This document shows, piece by piece, positions 1 through 12,231 of a stretch of 64,000 bases of DNA (position 1 is the stretch's first letter; every line of letters starts with the position of its first letter). Made by a program: the position numbers and the translations under genes. Below the pieces are notes generated by a model. That model searched no databases, was not told the origin of the DNA, and worked only from the letters and a program-made list of their open reading frames with translations. Location: assembly GCF_028640845.1 (NCBI RefSeq), contig NC_080541.1:154073502-154137501 (forward strand), read 5' to 3'. The stretch comes from Ahaetulla prasina (Eukaryota; Chordata; Lepidosauria; Squamata; Colubridae).

Positions 1-2544
1 CTTGCTGCAAGTGATAACCAGGCTGTTTTCAGTCTTTATGTCCAGTCAGAGGATTACTAATTACTTAATTTACCATGTACAGCCTACACAAAGATATAAC
101 ATTTACATGCTAATAAAATTGTGAACTTTTATCCACAAAGTATTTATTCGGCAAAACTCAATTGGATCTAGATTTTAAAATATGGGAATAGTCTCCTTAA
201 TGCAATTTTAGAGCCATTACTTTGACTATGTCTACTCTTGGTATGAATAGACATTAGTGAACTCTACTATGCCTAACTCTACTACGCCTACTATGCCGGT
301 ATAAATATAACTGTTATTTCAGATGGTCTAGTCGTATGCAATGAAGTATTTTTATTGCAACCTTAATTTATTTTGCTACATAAATATTAAATCTTATGCC
401 TAACTTTTTGCCAGGAAAAGATGGTCTGCCTGAATTAAATATTTTTTGAAATATTTCCTTCTGGATATATTGGAATATAATTCCCATGACCCTTTGCTGG
501 AAGGGATAGAGAGAATTTCACATCTCAACAGATCTGGAGGGGATGAGCTGAACCTGTCTCATTCTGCTTATTATTATTCGAATTTATTATTATAAATAGC
601 AAGGAAAACTAAGTTAGCAGGGTGAACACAAATGACAGAACTTAAGAGCAGAGGAGCCTCTGTCCATTGTTCTACAATAAAATTAGGTCTACACTTAGCC
701 ATCTTGCACAAGGCAAGTTCACGTCACATGGTAGACCTCAATGAGTTCAGAATGCTTCACAGGCAACAGTAAAACGAGAAAAAAAGCTTAAATTTACCTG
801 CATTTGAGTTTTAAAATGCTTTCACTACAACTGTTGTCAAAGGATAATGAATAGCCACCTTGCCTTTTATGGCTCAAAACTCAGGAGTGACTCAAAGAGT
901 TGCTGGTATTATTCAGCAGTAAAGAGAAACAAACTTGCAAGGGGCATTTACACAGTACTAAATCCTTGTAAAATTAGATTAAAACAAGCCTGCTACGTGA
1001 CCCAACCTTTAGGCCTACTTAAACACCTGTGGATTTATGGAGTTCAGAGGTCTGCAAGGTCTCTGTTAACGTTCATTTTCAAAACTAGACCTCAAGTGAC
1101 ATCCTTTGCTGGGGTAGTTAATTTCAATTTGCTTCTAGCTTGAAAGGTGATCATATTAAGATATATGAGGAACACTTATCTTTATGCCAAAACTGCAACC
1201 TGAACGGGAGATAAATTCTGAATGCTACAGAATTTGTTTCCAGAGGGCTTGCTAAACAATATATTTCATTGAGTTTAATTTTGCACTTCTTTCTGCACAC
1301 AGTAGCTTACAATGTCAACAAATTTTCAAGCCAAAAGTCTGCCTGATTTTTAATGAACATGATTTCTTTTCTCAAAAAAGCATAACTACCTAGAGAAACT
1401 TTCTGAGGACCGTGAGGTTCTGAAAAGAGAGATGCTTAATAAATATTTAAAGTTCATAACAGAGGCAAAGGACTTAAGCTGGTCTCCTTAACCTGTTAGC
1501 CTCCAGCTAGAGTGAGAATATAACTTAACAGTGTTAGAATTTTTTATTGGCCAAGTATGACAGCCAAAATTCCTAGCTGGCATGCCATGCCATGCTGCCT
1601 CAGAATTTTGAGAATTGTATAATTGTGGAAAGTAAACATCCTAGTTTATAAAGTTTTATTAAAATAGCATCAAATAAAAAATAAGTTTGCTTGAGGATAT
1701 GTAGAACTCTGCTAGTCACAGTAGATAAAATTAATTGGGCTGAAACAAAACTAACCTAATTTAATGAAGCTTTCTCTACTTCTAGGTCCTGAACCACATA
1801 TACATGCAGAGATCACATCTTTTCCTATTGAATGGGCCCCAGTTATTTCCTCATTCTTGGAAGCAGCTATCATCCTTTCTTCATGGAGATCAAACCATGA
1901 TGGCTGCAATACATCCAAAGTTTGTCTTGAGGTTTGAAAATGTGAACATAAAATGTCCACTCAGAAGCATCTTAAAACCATCACGGTCATATCTGCTCAC
2001 AAAAGATGTTAAATTACTGTACCTGGACAAATTATTGTTTCCTTCTAAGTGCTAAGAAAACATTTTTTGGAATTCTGAATTTTGATTAAGATGTTAGATT
2101 AAAACTAAAAAACAAACAAACCTGGATTCAGATCTACACCCAGTCATGGACATTTCCTGGATGATTTTGGGCCAACCACTCAAAGTCACCCAAGAAGTGT
2201 CCGTGACTAAGGGTAAATGACTTAAGCCCTTTCGTATCTGCTATGTTGTGGCTGCTATTTTTAATTGGAATTAATCATCACGCTAATGCCAATGGAAACT
2301 TCCTTTCCAGTACAAATGACAAATGTAGAGCCATTTATGAGCAGGAATAATAGAGGTGGCCTACATTTAAACCCCCCTTCTCTCACAATGCAGGTCTTGA
2401 TTCTGATGTCATTGTAAGTGAACAGTCCTGATTGCCTTCAAGTGGAAGAAGAATGAGAAACAGCAATGCAGAATTTCTCTTTTCAAACACATATCTGTCT
2501 TCCGTGAACTAAATAAATATATGCAACTGGATGGTAGACTAAGG
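1..2544. other. Unique AT-rich DNA, no gene seen
   Basis: No recognisable exon, repeat family or RNA gene is visible. Open frames are under 100 codons, for example 847-1143 on the plus strand, and resemble no family I know. A weak SINE-like phrase lies near 2130-2200 but is too degraded to call. Confidence 0.5.
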
Positions 2545-2552
2545 TTCTACAA

Positions 2553-2687
2553 CACGAGAGTCAATCTCGCCGGGTCATGATGCTGTCACATGATGTTTCA
2601 CAATGTTTTTCCCCATTTGCAGAGCTGGGGTGGCCATGGCCTGCACATGACACATCTGGCCCGTAGGCCACCAATTTGGCATCCTTG
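2553..2687 (-). mobile_element. Short non-autonomous hAT-type element, TGTCAAAC family
   Basis: The minus strand starts CAAGGATGCCAAA and the other end reads CACGAGAGTCAAT, an imperfect terminal inverted repeat. Flanking 8-mers are ttctacaa (2545-2552) and tgctacaa (2688-2695), 7 of 8 identical, which fits the 8-bp target duplication of hAT transposons. Relatives lie at 27462-27590 and 49079-49209. There is no coding capacity. Confidence 0.6.
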
Positions 2688-2783
2688 TGCTACAAGGTTC
2701 TTGGCTCAGTGGAGTTTATGAGAATTATAGTTCAAAAACATTAGATAGGTATTAACGTGCTTATTCTTGATTTATTGCATGAG

Positions 2784-3322
2784 TGTCGTGTCCCCCTCCC
2801 CCTCCGATGACCGGGTCTAGGAAGTCCGTATCAAACGTGGCCATGAAGCCTCTGCAGCTTTGCCAAATTCCTTTCAGATTTCTCAGGGCAGGCAGGAATC
2901 CAAGTTGTGACTTCAGCAAACTAAATGAGACTTTGCTTGACTCAAAGTTGCTTGACTCTAGCTGGTCCTTTATATAGGCTGTGGGGTGTGGCTCCATGAC
3001 TCAGCACTTATCCAGGCCTGCCCCTCTCTTCCTTCTGCTGACGTCGCCTCTCAGATCTCCAGAAGCGGAGATCTTCCCACTATGAATTCTCTTCCGCTGG
3101 ATCTGCTGTTGGTAATTCCAGCACGTGGCTGGCTCCCTGCTTACACGCTGTAGGAGTGAGGTTTGTTCATTCCTGACATCCTGTCCAGGCATGGTGCCAG
3201 GGCTGAGGGCTGGAGGCATGACAGGCTGTTCATCTTCATTATCAGACTCCAAATCTGATAGCACGCCTGGGAGGAGATGGGAGGGGCCTGGCTGAGGAGA
3301 GGAGGGAGGACGAGGCACAACA
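2784..3322 (-). mobile_element. Solo LTR, subfamily 1
   Basis: On the minus strand the unit begins TGTTGTGCCTCG and ends CACGACA, so it has TG...CA termini. It is flanked by a perfect 5-bp duplication, atgag (2779-2783 and 3323-3327). It aligns along its length with the LTR at 46677-47237. A TATA box lies at 2969-2976. No internal retroviral or gypsy region adjoins either side, so this is a recombined solo LTR. The 5-bp duplication is compatible with Ty3/gypsy or class III ERV-like elements; I cannot choose. A minus-strand frame starting at the GTG four bases into the LTR stays open for about 105 codons, and shares an acidic ESDNEDE-type segment with the other LTRs. Confidence 0.9.
2969..2976 (-). 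promoter_or_regulatory. LTR TATA box
   Basis: TATATAAA on the minus strand, just downstream of a GC-rich block ending in the phrase CCCCACAGCC. It sits at the same place as TATATAAA in the sister LTR at 47036-47043, so it is the likely LTR core promoter. Activity is not shown. Confidence 0.6.
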
Positions 3323-3327
3323 ATGAG

Positions 3328-6300
3328 ATTTTAAAAAAGGAGTTGCAAAAGAGTATCCAAGCAGATCAGAGAGATATTTTGTGTGTTGATTTATCTCTCA
3401 AATACCTTAGCCTTGCAAATAGTTCTGGTTAAAATACAGAAACAAACTTATACAGAAGTTATAAGTTATATAACTTATATAGTGGAAACTTCAGAGAAAA
3501 GACTTCTTTGTATTTGTGTTATCTTGCTTTATATTAAATAATTGGTACAGCTTCTAGTGAGTTTGTTCTATCAGTGCCATATATATATACCCCATCTCCC
3601 AAAAAATTTATAATAATAAAATTAAACCTGAGTTCAAGATGCAATTCAACAATGACTTAATAGATATAGTTTTGTACGGTTCTGATTATTTGGTTTACTG
3701 AGGTTTAGGCCCTCTTATAGAAATAAAAACATTTTCAATTGGTTTTTTTTTTCCTGTTAAAGAAAGACCAGAACTACTGAAAGGCATAAATGAGAAGGCT
3801 GTGCTGAGTAAGGATTGTAGTCAGCAGCCTCTGTCAGTCTTTCTAACCATGGTTGAAACGTTACTCTGGAACGTCTTGGCAATTGCAGGTTTACTCATGG
3901 ATTACTCTACCGCACTTTGTCCACATAAGCATTCACCGCATGGGAAAATTGTCCCACCTTCCATCTACATTACAAGCCCTCCTTCTGCACAGTGGGAGTG
4001 ATGGAAATGATATTGTCATTAGCTCACAGTTGTTTGCAGCTTCCTATAAACTATAGGCCCTCCCCAACCACTTTATCTTCCCCCAGTGTCCGTTCTATTT
4101 GAATCGCTTCACGGATGATAAGGGTTTTGTATGAAAATGCAATTGTTATGATATTTTCCATCTTTTCTTTTAAAAACCAGCAAATGTACACCTCTTTTAC
4201 TTTGATCATTCCTATTTGTATTATCTTTAGAGGGCAGAATATTTACATGAACCTTTCATTCTAAAGAGAAAAGACGCATGATTAATGTGTCTTAGCCAAT
4301 TTCTATTCCAATCCATATGGCTTCTCAAACAGATAGGTGTGTGCAATAAAGCAATATCAAGTCTCATCTCTTGCTGATCTATCTAAATTTACATGCAGCT
4401 AAATCTTTTTTATTGCACCTGACAATATGTTGTGCCTTACCTTTATATCTTAACTTACACCGTTTATAGTATGGGTGTATTTTTACGAGGCTGAATTGCT
4501 TTAAAAAGTATATGTATATGTTTCTCTGGATCATATACATTTTAATAATCATCAGCTTTCTTAGCTTTCTTTTTTATTTTATACTTTTTAAAAAAAAAAA
4601 ATCCGTATAAAAATATCTATTTGCCGCTCCAGGTACTGCCAACAACTGACTAAGTCATTAAATGAAGGAGTTGTTAAACAGCTATACTTATGATCGTAGT
4701 TCAGTTTTCCTTTTCTTTACAGACCTGCAAAAGTCTTTAAAGTCATAAACATGAGGATTGGTCACAAAGTTACTTTTATATCACATTTCTAAGTATGAAC
4801 AGTTCCTAAATGAGGCAGTCCCTAAACAAGGACTAACTGTATTGCATTGCCGATAATCAAATAGGTTCTTTATTTCTGGCCAGAGTGTTTGATAATTTTT
4901 TTTAGTTAAATAAAATCTTTTTTCTCACTTCTGTAATGAGTAGGCAGTATTTGCAATGGGAAAATAAATAAACATTTCCAATATTGCAAGCTTCATCTAT
5001 GGAAGATTACATTTTCTGTTTAGATGGGAAAAGCAAAACAAAACACACAAACCATCTTGGGTATTATTGCTTTTAAACCATACAAGTTCTTTCAGGTTCA
5101 TATAGTCAGGATAGAGAAGGACCCAGTTTTCTGGTAAAATACAAGATTCATCCACTGACTTAATCCCTAATAAAGATGTAAAGGAATTCCACCATAATTT
5201 CATTTTGAGGGGAAGAAGGAAGAAACAGGGATCGTGGCCATCCTTTTTCCACTAGACTTCATAGCCAATTTGAATATTTTCATCTCTTCTTTCAAAAATC
5301 ATCCTAAGCAACAAAAAGGATGAACTTGAACTAATGGCAGCCTAATGTGATCAAAAATGGACTCATTTACTCATTTTTACAATCCTAACTCCAATTACTT
5401 TGTACAAGTACACATACTTTTTACTTTGGGCATGTTATGCGCGCCAATTCATTGGAGTCAAGTAAAGAACACTGGCTGGCTTGAGAAATCAACGTTTATA
5501 CAAAGTCGAACATACAACAATTGAAAGAAGCTGTGCTTGACAGGGTAGCATGGGGAGCACTTGCCTATAAAATCTCCAAGAACTGGACACAACTAAATGG
5601 TTAAAAACAAAGAATCAAAAAAGTTCCAAGTAGAACTGAGAATGGTTCTGATATGAAGTCCTGGAAAGATGCAGTCAAACAGTTCTGAGCTGCATACTTA
5701 GTGTTCATATCGGATGTAAGAAAGCTTCCTGTGTTTCTATTGATCAGCATGTCACAATACTGATCTCCAATACGGAGATATAAATGGATGGATTCGTCAT
5801 GCCTCGTGGCTGGCAACATATCTGGGTATTCTGCTAAAAGTGAAGCCAATCTGCTGTATATACATAGACAAAATAAAACAACGTAGTCTGTGCAAGCAGG
5901 CAAAAGAATATGGATCAAGAAAAGAGGAAAGACACTTCTAGGACAATCCTACACTCATTCATTTAGGGCTAAATCCTGGTGAATTCAGTAATTTTGTTTA
6001 AAATATTGAGAATCCATTGCTACCCTTGCTGTAATTCATCTCCAAAGTTAGGAAGGTTAAGATGTGAAAGTGTTGCCAGAGTCTGGTAATGGTTTGATCT
6101 ATAAATATAACTATTTCTGTATGGCTTTGTATACCTGCTGACTTTCATACCAGGAGTAAAATGCACGTAATAATAAGTTCAAAGGTTTCCTCTGAGGTCT
6201 TTGACTAAAAGTGCTGCAATGTTGTGTCTCCAAAGACACTCTTAGCTGAGGAAGTTCTAAAGTTTTTCCTTTCATAAGAATAAACAGTTTAAGTCACCTT

Positions 6301-6515
6301 CCATGTGTTTCAAGCAGTATGAAATCAGTCAATGAAATTGGAAAAAGTGTTACAAAGAATAAATATAGGCAAAATTATGATAGATGGATAATGTATTGTT
6401 GTCTCCCAGGGCAGTCAGTATTATGTTTATTTGTTTTGATGTTGATCCACATGATTAATGTCAGCTTTATGAGGTGGACCAGGTGAAGATCCTAACACCA
6501 CAGGAAGACTGGAAC
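3328..6515. other. Unique AT-rich DNA, no gene seen
   Basis: About 3.2 kb without a recognisable repeat or exon. A 105-codon minus-strand frame at 5601-5918 and short plus frames at 3801-4056 have no family features that I recognise and no flanking splice or promoter context that would make them credible. Confidence 0.45.
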
Positions 6516-6688
6516 CAGTGGTGGTATTTAGCCGGTTCTATCCTATTTGAGCTAACCGGTGGCGGCGGCTGTGGGAGGCTCCGCTCCCTCACCTGGATGT
6601 CATCACGTCCCTTTTATCCAGGTTTCTGACGCTCTGTGCATTCATGTGCTCACATTTGCAAACTGGTAGCAAAGGTAAGTGAATGCCA
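6516..6688 (+). mobile_element. Non-autonomous hAT-type element, ACCGGTTCT family
   Basis: It begins CAGTGGTGGTATTTAGCCGG and ends in GTAAGTGAATGCCA. The internal text (GGTTCTATCC, CACCTGGATGTCATC, GTGCTCACATTTGC) matches the better preserved copy at 26438-26652. The flanking duplication is not convincing here. Confidence 0.5.
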
Positions 6689-6959
6689 TAGACTATAATA
6701 ATTGTTCTGGTCTTCACTATTTTATAATCCCCTCCATCTGATTCTGAGGGGGGACGGGAAGATCTATTCTGAGCCTTTTTAAAATAGGCTTCATTCATGT
6801 TGTCCCATCAGCTTTTGGTTTCCTTCTCTATGGCCATTTCTCCAGTGCTCTAGAGTTTAATGGGTTTTATCCTGAATCCTGCAACTATGAAGGTCAAAAC
6901 ATGTTTTCTTTGGTTCCAGAGAGCAAGATTTAATAGTTTTAATATATAGAACTGAATAT

Positions 6960-7080
6960 TAGAGGGGACAAAACAACAACCTAGTTTGTTACCTAGTTTG
7001 GGTAATGAACGTCTGCAAGAAAATGTCTGCAAGAAAACAACCAAGTTCAGAGAGCACCAAGGACCCTTCAAAAACAAATT
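6960..7080 (+). mobile_element. Degraded PLE-type fragment with hammerhead remnant
   Basis: It contains TTACCTAGTTTGGGTAATGA, an ACGTC, and the trailing phrase CTGCAAGAAAACAACCAAG...GAGAGCACCAAGGA seen on the minus strand at 16.85-16.93 kb. The 5' CTGATGA box is lost and CTGCAAGAAAA is locally duplicated, so the ribozyme cannot be intact. Confidence 0.5.
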
Positions 7081-8559
7081 TTAATGACAGTAAGACAAGT
7101 TTGATCCAATTGTCATCAGCAGAGGTGCTCAAGAGGTAGTTATATCACCACGTATCTGGAATGCTTTCATTTGGATTCCTGTTATTGACCAAGATGTTGG
7201 CTATCTTGGGTTATGTGACCTCTTCAACTCTGTTTTTATGAACAGCATTGCTTAAGCAACTATTGTCTTTTCTTCTTCTCCACAGCCATTCGGTGAAAAT
7301 GTCCATTGAGAAAAATTAACTTTGTTGTGATGTGAAGTCATTATTATGAAAGTATCATTTCCAAATTTTTATGAATTACCGCTTTGGTTGAACCAACAGT
7401 AGCAGCATAAAATTCCCAGGGGAAGATATCAGTCCACTTTCCTTTGAACTCTATTTCTGCATTAGGTTTTGGAACAATTACATTTCCTTTTTCACTTTCC
7501 TCTGACAATTTATTTTCCTTCTGTGAGAGTTTCCTGCTCTGTGACAAATGCTGAAATACACTGGAAAAGGCCTTCATCAGAAAGCTAAAGGGTAGCTATT
7601 TTTAGTTTTCCCTTTTTCGCACGAATGTGCATGCACACACACGCACACACAGATACAATTTTGCATGCTGTCCTGAATTTTAATGAACAGCTCCAGTGAT
7701 AATCAGTGAGCATCTATATTTATAGAATCATCATAAACGTGGAACTGTATTTTTATATATGCCAGAGTGCTCCGTATGTTTAAATTTGTGTGTTAAATTT
7801 TTTTTTAACAGCAAATGAAATATGAGAATTTCTATTCCCTCCCCACCCTTTCTGGTAAAATTAGACATAGGCTTGAGTATTTATACAAATATACTTTTCC
7901 CCCCTGTTATGTACACCGAAAGGTTCTTAAAAATCCATTCATCCTATGAATTATGTTCATACACCATAGATGATATTTAATCACAAACAGAACAAGAACA
8001 GCAGATCAATCCTATTTCTAGGTCAACACAAATACTCTTGGGTTTTAATTGGAAAAGGGTGGGGGCTGCTGCATAGGCATGTATTTCTTTACAGATTAAA
8101 ACGTTGGACACTGTTTAGACAAAGTCTTCTTTTCTTTCCACTTTCCTTTGTCACCATCTCTTTCCCCATCCAGTTGGCAGCTGGGCAACAGACAAATCAC
8201 CCTTTTCAGGAGTCTGAAATCCTTAATTGAAAGGTGCAGTTGCACTATAGTTACGTCTATGTCTTATACCAATGAGAGGCGTATGTTGCTTGTACATGTT
8301 TTCAACTATCTTTGCCACGTAACTGTCTGTCTGTCTAAGGACATCCAGAGCAGCCATACAGGCAAGAGTTTTGTTAAATTCACTAATGTTTTACAAAATC
8401 CTTGGAAGATTTCTAGCTTCTAAGAACTTTGCATCAGGTTAGAAGCCATGAAAAAGAAATAGCATTGTGGGGAGAGAAGAAAAATCTGGTTCATCTTTTG
8501 CTGGTATTACAGGCAGGATTATCCTGTGTCCCATTCAATTTCAGGTTTCTCTAATGACT
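7081..8559. other. Unique DNA, no gene seen
   Basis: No repeat family or exon could be supported. The 77-codon minus-strand frame at 7344-7577 is charged and unrecognised. A short CA-rich run lies at about 7634-7652. Confidence 0.4.
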
Positions 8560-8690
8560 TATATTTATTTATTTATTTATTAAATTTATATGCCACCCAT
8601 CTTACTGTCCAAGACCACTCTGGGTGGCTTAGAATATACTTAAAAATAGGGATGTAAAAACAATAACACAGACATACACTATCATTAGAA
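8560..8690 (-). mobile_element. CR1-clade LINE 3' end fragment
   Basis: TATTTATT repeats are followed by ATATGCCACCCATC...CACTCTGGGTGGCTTA. This is the usual arrangement of a CR1 3' tail read in reverse, where the minus strand ends in a short AATA-type tail. No coding part remains. Confidence 0.55.
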
Positions 8691-8746
8691 ACTGATTTTG
8701 ATGATTAGACTACAAAGGTTTTTTTTTTTGTAAATGTGTGTGTATG

Positions 8747-8770
8747 TGTATATAATATATATATTATATT

Positions 8771-8801
<31 letters not shown>

Positions 8802-8807
8802 TTTCTG

Positions 8808-8840
<33 letters not shown>

Positions 8841-8841
8841 T
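8747..8841. repeat. (TA)n microsatellite
   Basis: About 95 bp of nearly pure alternating T and A, with a TTTTCTGTATGTG interruption near 8801-8813. It directly abuts the PLE fragment that follows. Confidence 0.95.
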
Positions 8842-8976
8842 CTGAGGTTTTCGTGGGTGTTGCATTGTTCCCAGAAGCACGAAGCTGAAGCCTGAAGATG
8901 ACGGATGAGACTTTGTCGAAACGTCGCCAAGACACTTCCAATTTTACGCGGGAGAAAACCCGAATAACCAAAGACC

Positions 8977-8978
<2 letters not shown>
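8842..8978 (+). mobile_element. PLE-type fragment, hammerhead family A
   Basis: Homologous to the ends of the palindromic units at 41.2-43.9 kb: GCTCCCAGAAGCA-like text, AAGCTGAAGCCTGAAGATGACG, then CGTCGCCAAGACACTTC, ACGCGGGAGAAAACCCGAA and CAAAGACCTACAT. The first 20 bases (CTGAGGTTTTCGTGGGTGTT) are the inverted complement of what normally lies at the far 3' end, so this copy is also rearranged head to head. It is enclosed by (TA)n on both sides. Confidence 0.75.
8889..8930 (+). ncRNA. Hammerhead ribozyme motif, family A
   Basis: The conserved core is present: CTGAAGA at 8892-8898, a stem II that pairs GACGG with TTGTC (two G-T wobbles) around an ATGAGACT-like loop, then GAAA at 8918-8921 and GTC at 8923-8925. 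The ACGT between the two core halves is self-complementary, as in the very short stem III of PLE hammerheads known to work as dimers. Stem I is weak (about 2 bp next to the core). Self-cleavage is inferred, not shown. Confidence 0.6.

Positions 8979-9053
<75 letters not shown>
8979..9053. repeat. (TA)n microsatellite
   Basis: About 75 bp of pure TA starting exactly where the PLE fragment's CCTACAT ends. The long IYIYIY frames it creates are not genes. Confidence 0.95.
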
Positions 9054-9057
<4 letters not shown>

Positions 9058-11397
9058 ATGGATGTGTATATAGATATGGATATGCACACAGGCTACTTTA
9101 CATAGATGCTTATGATTTTTCATTTCCGCCATTCCCTGTCTGCTTCCTTGGTAGTTAATTTGGTGATATTTAAATTTAAAAGCCAATTATTTTTAGTTAT
9201 TTAAAAAGCAGTTAAGTGGGAAGGAGACAGGAGACTAACTGCCACAATTTTTCTTGGAATCGCACTCAAAATATAAAACATTGTATTAAAATGAGCTATA
9301 TGGCCCAAAGGATAAACTCAGTTTAGAAAACAGTACAAAAGGGATAAACTGTGAATTCTTTCAGCTATAAACCTATAATAATTTTTTTTAAAAAATCTTA
9401 TCAGAAAGAAAAAAAAATAATTCATCGCAGTATTTATCAGTTGAAGTTCGGATATTTAAAATTGAAGATCTAATTTTTGATATGAGGTATCTCTGTGTTC
9501 CAGAAAATGCATTTATAGACCTAAAAAAAAATAAGGTATCATGTTAACCTTAATCCTGATTAACCTGGAATGCTTAAATAAATGGAAGACAGCACTGGGA
9601 TTATACTGCTCCACAATGCAAATTACGTACCTATTAAATATGGCACATGCCATTTCATAATTATGTGAATCCCACTGCTATGTTTGTCCTTTGCATAAAA
9701 TTTGCCATAGAATCATAAAGAGGAAGACTTTTGAAGTTGCTGCTTAGAATTAGCATCTGGACTAATTGAGCAGGCACACAAAACATTGTAGTATAATGTA
9801 TTCTCTCATAAACACACTTATTTTGCACTGGTGTATATGGAATTTTTTTATAAACCTGTGTTTCATTTTCTGCTCTTTTTCATTTTTGGTAATGCATTTT
9901 TTTCCCCTCTCAGTCAGCCACTTCACTATGCAACATTTGCTGGAAATGTGTGAATGGTATCTATACCTTAGGAAACATATACAGACCAGGACGTGAACTA
10001 CTGTATGTGTGTTTATGACATTCCACTGTCCAGTTAGAGTTTTCATGATAAAACATATCAAACTATTATGGAGACATTTTTCATTCTTCCTTTTTTTATT
10101 TACTTCATTATACCAAAATTATCATTTGCTTCGACAGGGAAATATTTGCACTTCACAATAGTGATGGAACTTTGCTATAAGACTCTGATGCTTCAGCAAT
10201 AAAAAGTCTCTCCGAATTTTTTTTCTTTTAAAGGATCTCAGAGCTGCAAAACTGGGTTTGCCTTACAAATCTAATAAATATATTGGGTTTTCTAGATACC
10301 ATTCAATTGAGCTATTAATTTTTAATGCGTGCTTTTATTAGATAAATATTATTATTTGAAATAAAATGCTAAGAAATAAAACAATAATTTTAAATGAGAA
10401 GCATTGTATCTTCATCCTTAATAGACCAGTAACAAAATCAAATACTCAAGTAACTTTAAAAGTTCATGGAGATGAAGAATGAATGAAAATTTCCTCTCAT
10501 AAAAGATCTTATTTTGAGAACAATAAAATAAAGTTTACGTTGAGCATCTGATGAATCTTCCTTTGGAAAAAAAATTAGGCAGAGCGAAAGAATGAATTTT
10601 AATCAGCACAGAGCACCTCTGGATGCATCTCTCCCAGCCAGTTTTTACATTTAGAATAATAGTAAGAATATCAATACCAAAAGGAAGGTTTAAAAAAACA
10701 ACACCAAAAATCAAAGCCGGAAGGATTCTTGCATCTAATTTGGCTGATTAGGAATTGCCTAAGGCACAACACAAAAGAGATGAAAAAAACTATTCTTTAA
10801 AAAAAACACCACACATTTCTTTTCCAAAAGCAAGGACTACATTGACAATAAAAGTGCCAGCTGTAGGAGGAGGGGATAAATTGAGGTGGGGTATCAGCCT
10901 CTTCTTGTCAGCTGGATGACACATAGCTAAAAGTGATTAAGTGCTAATTAGGGGCTCATGAGCAGAAACTTTCGATGAAAACTCATTGAAAGTTTTTATC
11001 TACATCTTGGTAGATAAGTCTTCTCTTATCTCCCCCTACAGAACCCCAAAGGGTACTATGTAAAGAATTTTAAAAAAAGGAATAAAAAAGTATATAGCAG
11101 AAACCCATGTATCTTTAGAAGTGACTCATTCATGGTTCCCACTATTGACTTCTGGAATCACTGTAAAAAAGTGTCCCATATATGAGTGCTAATGCAGAGT
11201 AACCCTGCCACTGCAGAAATAAAAGCTTTCAAAAATCAAACATCAAGCAAGAGGTTGAATTTTGATCATCAAAAGAAAGAAAAGTTAAAGAAGGATGAAT
11301 CTCCACAACGGTCTCTTAGGACATGCTTACATCACATTCTAGATGTAGGTGATCATTATTGTCACCTATTATCTCAAAATGCTATATTAGGATGTTG
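9054..11397. other. Unique AT-rich DNA, possible conserved non-coding block
   Basis: No exon or repeat recognised. The interval near 10850-11000 has balanced composition and TAATTA/GATTAAG-type homeodomain words, and could be a conserved non-coding element. That is only an impression from composition. Confidence 0.3.
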
Positions 11398-11417
11398 ATG
11401 TGTGTGTGTGTGTGTGT
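11398..11417. repeat. (TG)n microsatellite
   Basis: Ten TG units immediately before the mitochondrial insertion. Confidence 0.9.
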
Positions 11418-11690
11418 TAGCAGCCACCTAACAAAATATCGTTAAAGAATTAATTAATAAACCCAAATACCAACAAAAACCTCCAAACAAACTAAAGGTA
11501 GACCCACATCTATGGGTACTATTATGCTAAAACTAATAATAAGACAACCTCTCTATCACACACCCGTCCACTAGACCGGATAAACCACTAGCCATTAACA
11601 GACCACAATAGGTATAAACCGACCAATATACATCTTAAAACAAACTGACCATAGTAACCAAGCATTAATATATACTGATTTAACCTAGTG
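11417..11690 (+). pseudogene. Nuclear mitochondrial insertion: 16S rRNA fragment
   Basis: The plus strand reads like the middle of a vertebrate mitochondrial large-subunit rRNA. AGCAGCCACCTAA is followed by CGTTAAAGAATTAATTAATAA, an A/C-rich stretch, TACTATTATGCTAAAACTAA, and then CATTAACAGACCACAATA with ACCGACCAATATAC. The same order of blocks occurs in mitochondrial 16S, and the wording is closest to snake 16S as I remember it. Its A/C-rich, G-poor strand bias contrasts with the flanks. It lies next to a TG microsatellite, has no mitochondrial tRNA or protein gene on either side, and covers only about 270 bp. It is therefore a nuclear copy (NUMT), not a working rRNA. The right edge is uncertain and may reach about 11720. 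Confidence 0.85.
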
Positions 11691-11720
11691 ATATGATGCT
11701 TTAATAATTTAAAAGGGGAT

Positions 11721-12231
11721 TAGTTAAGTTCAAGATCTATCTAGGTTTGTTTCTCTTGAAGACTCAATCTTATTTCTAACTGTAGTTGGAGGCGAGATAC
11801 TCAAATATCTATAGTGATAGTGTTGATAGTACTTGTGAGTACTCCAAGGCATCTGGCAGTTCACTGAGAGAGAAAAAAATGTTGGATTAAAATGAGCCTT
11901 GAGGAAATCCAGAAGTTCTGTTTTTATATCTTCATGAATACTGATATTTTAACTAACGTGTTTCTCATAACAGTAAGACACAAAATCCTTAACTAATAGA
12001 GGCACAAATCACTTCTTGTACCCTTTTATAAGGGGTAGATATTGACAGGAGGACAACAACATGGGTATGAAATGGATTACGCAGATAGAACTATAATTTT
12101 AATTTATATTGCATGCTTTGACAATCAAATTAAACACTGGAACTATTTCCTGACCAATCTTATTTTGAATGTTTTTATAATGATATCACTTATTACGTTC
12201 AGATTATTTACTTCACGGTACTTCCATGTCA
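11721..12231. other. No gene seen
   Basis: AT-rich unique DNA between the mitochondrial fragment and a DNA transposon relic; nothing recognisable. Confidence 0.4.

Noticed and set aside
847..1143. 98-codon plus-strand frame
   Set aside because: Low complexity of evidence: no domain, no homology I recognise, AT-rich non-coding surroundings.
5601..5918. 105-codon minus-strand frame as a possible exon
   Set aside because: No family resemblance and no convincing splice or promoter context; length is expected by chance in 64 kb.
6975..7025. Active hammerhead
   Set aside because: The CTGATGA box is missing and the GAAA is reduced to GA, so only a remnant is called.
8898..9186. IYIYIY frames on both strands
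   Set aside because: Translation of (TA)n.
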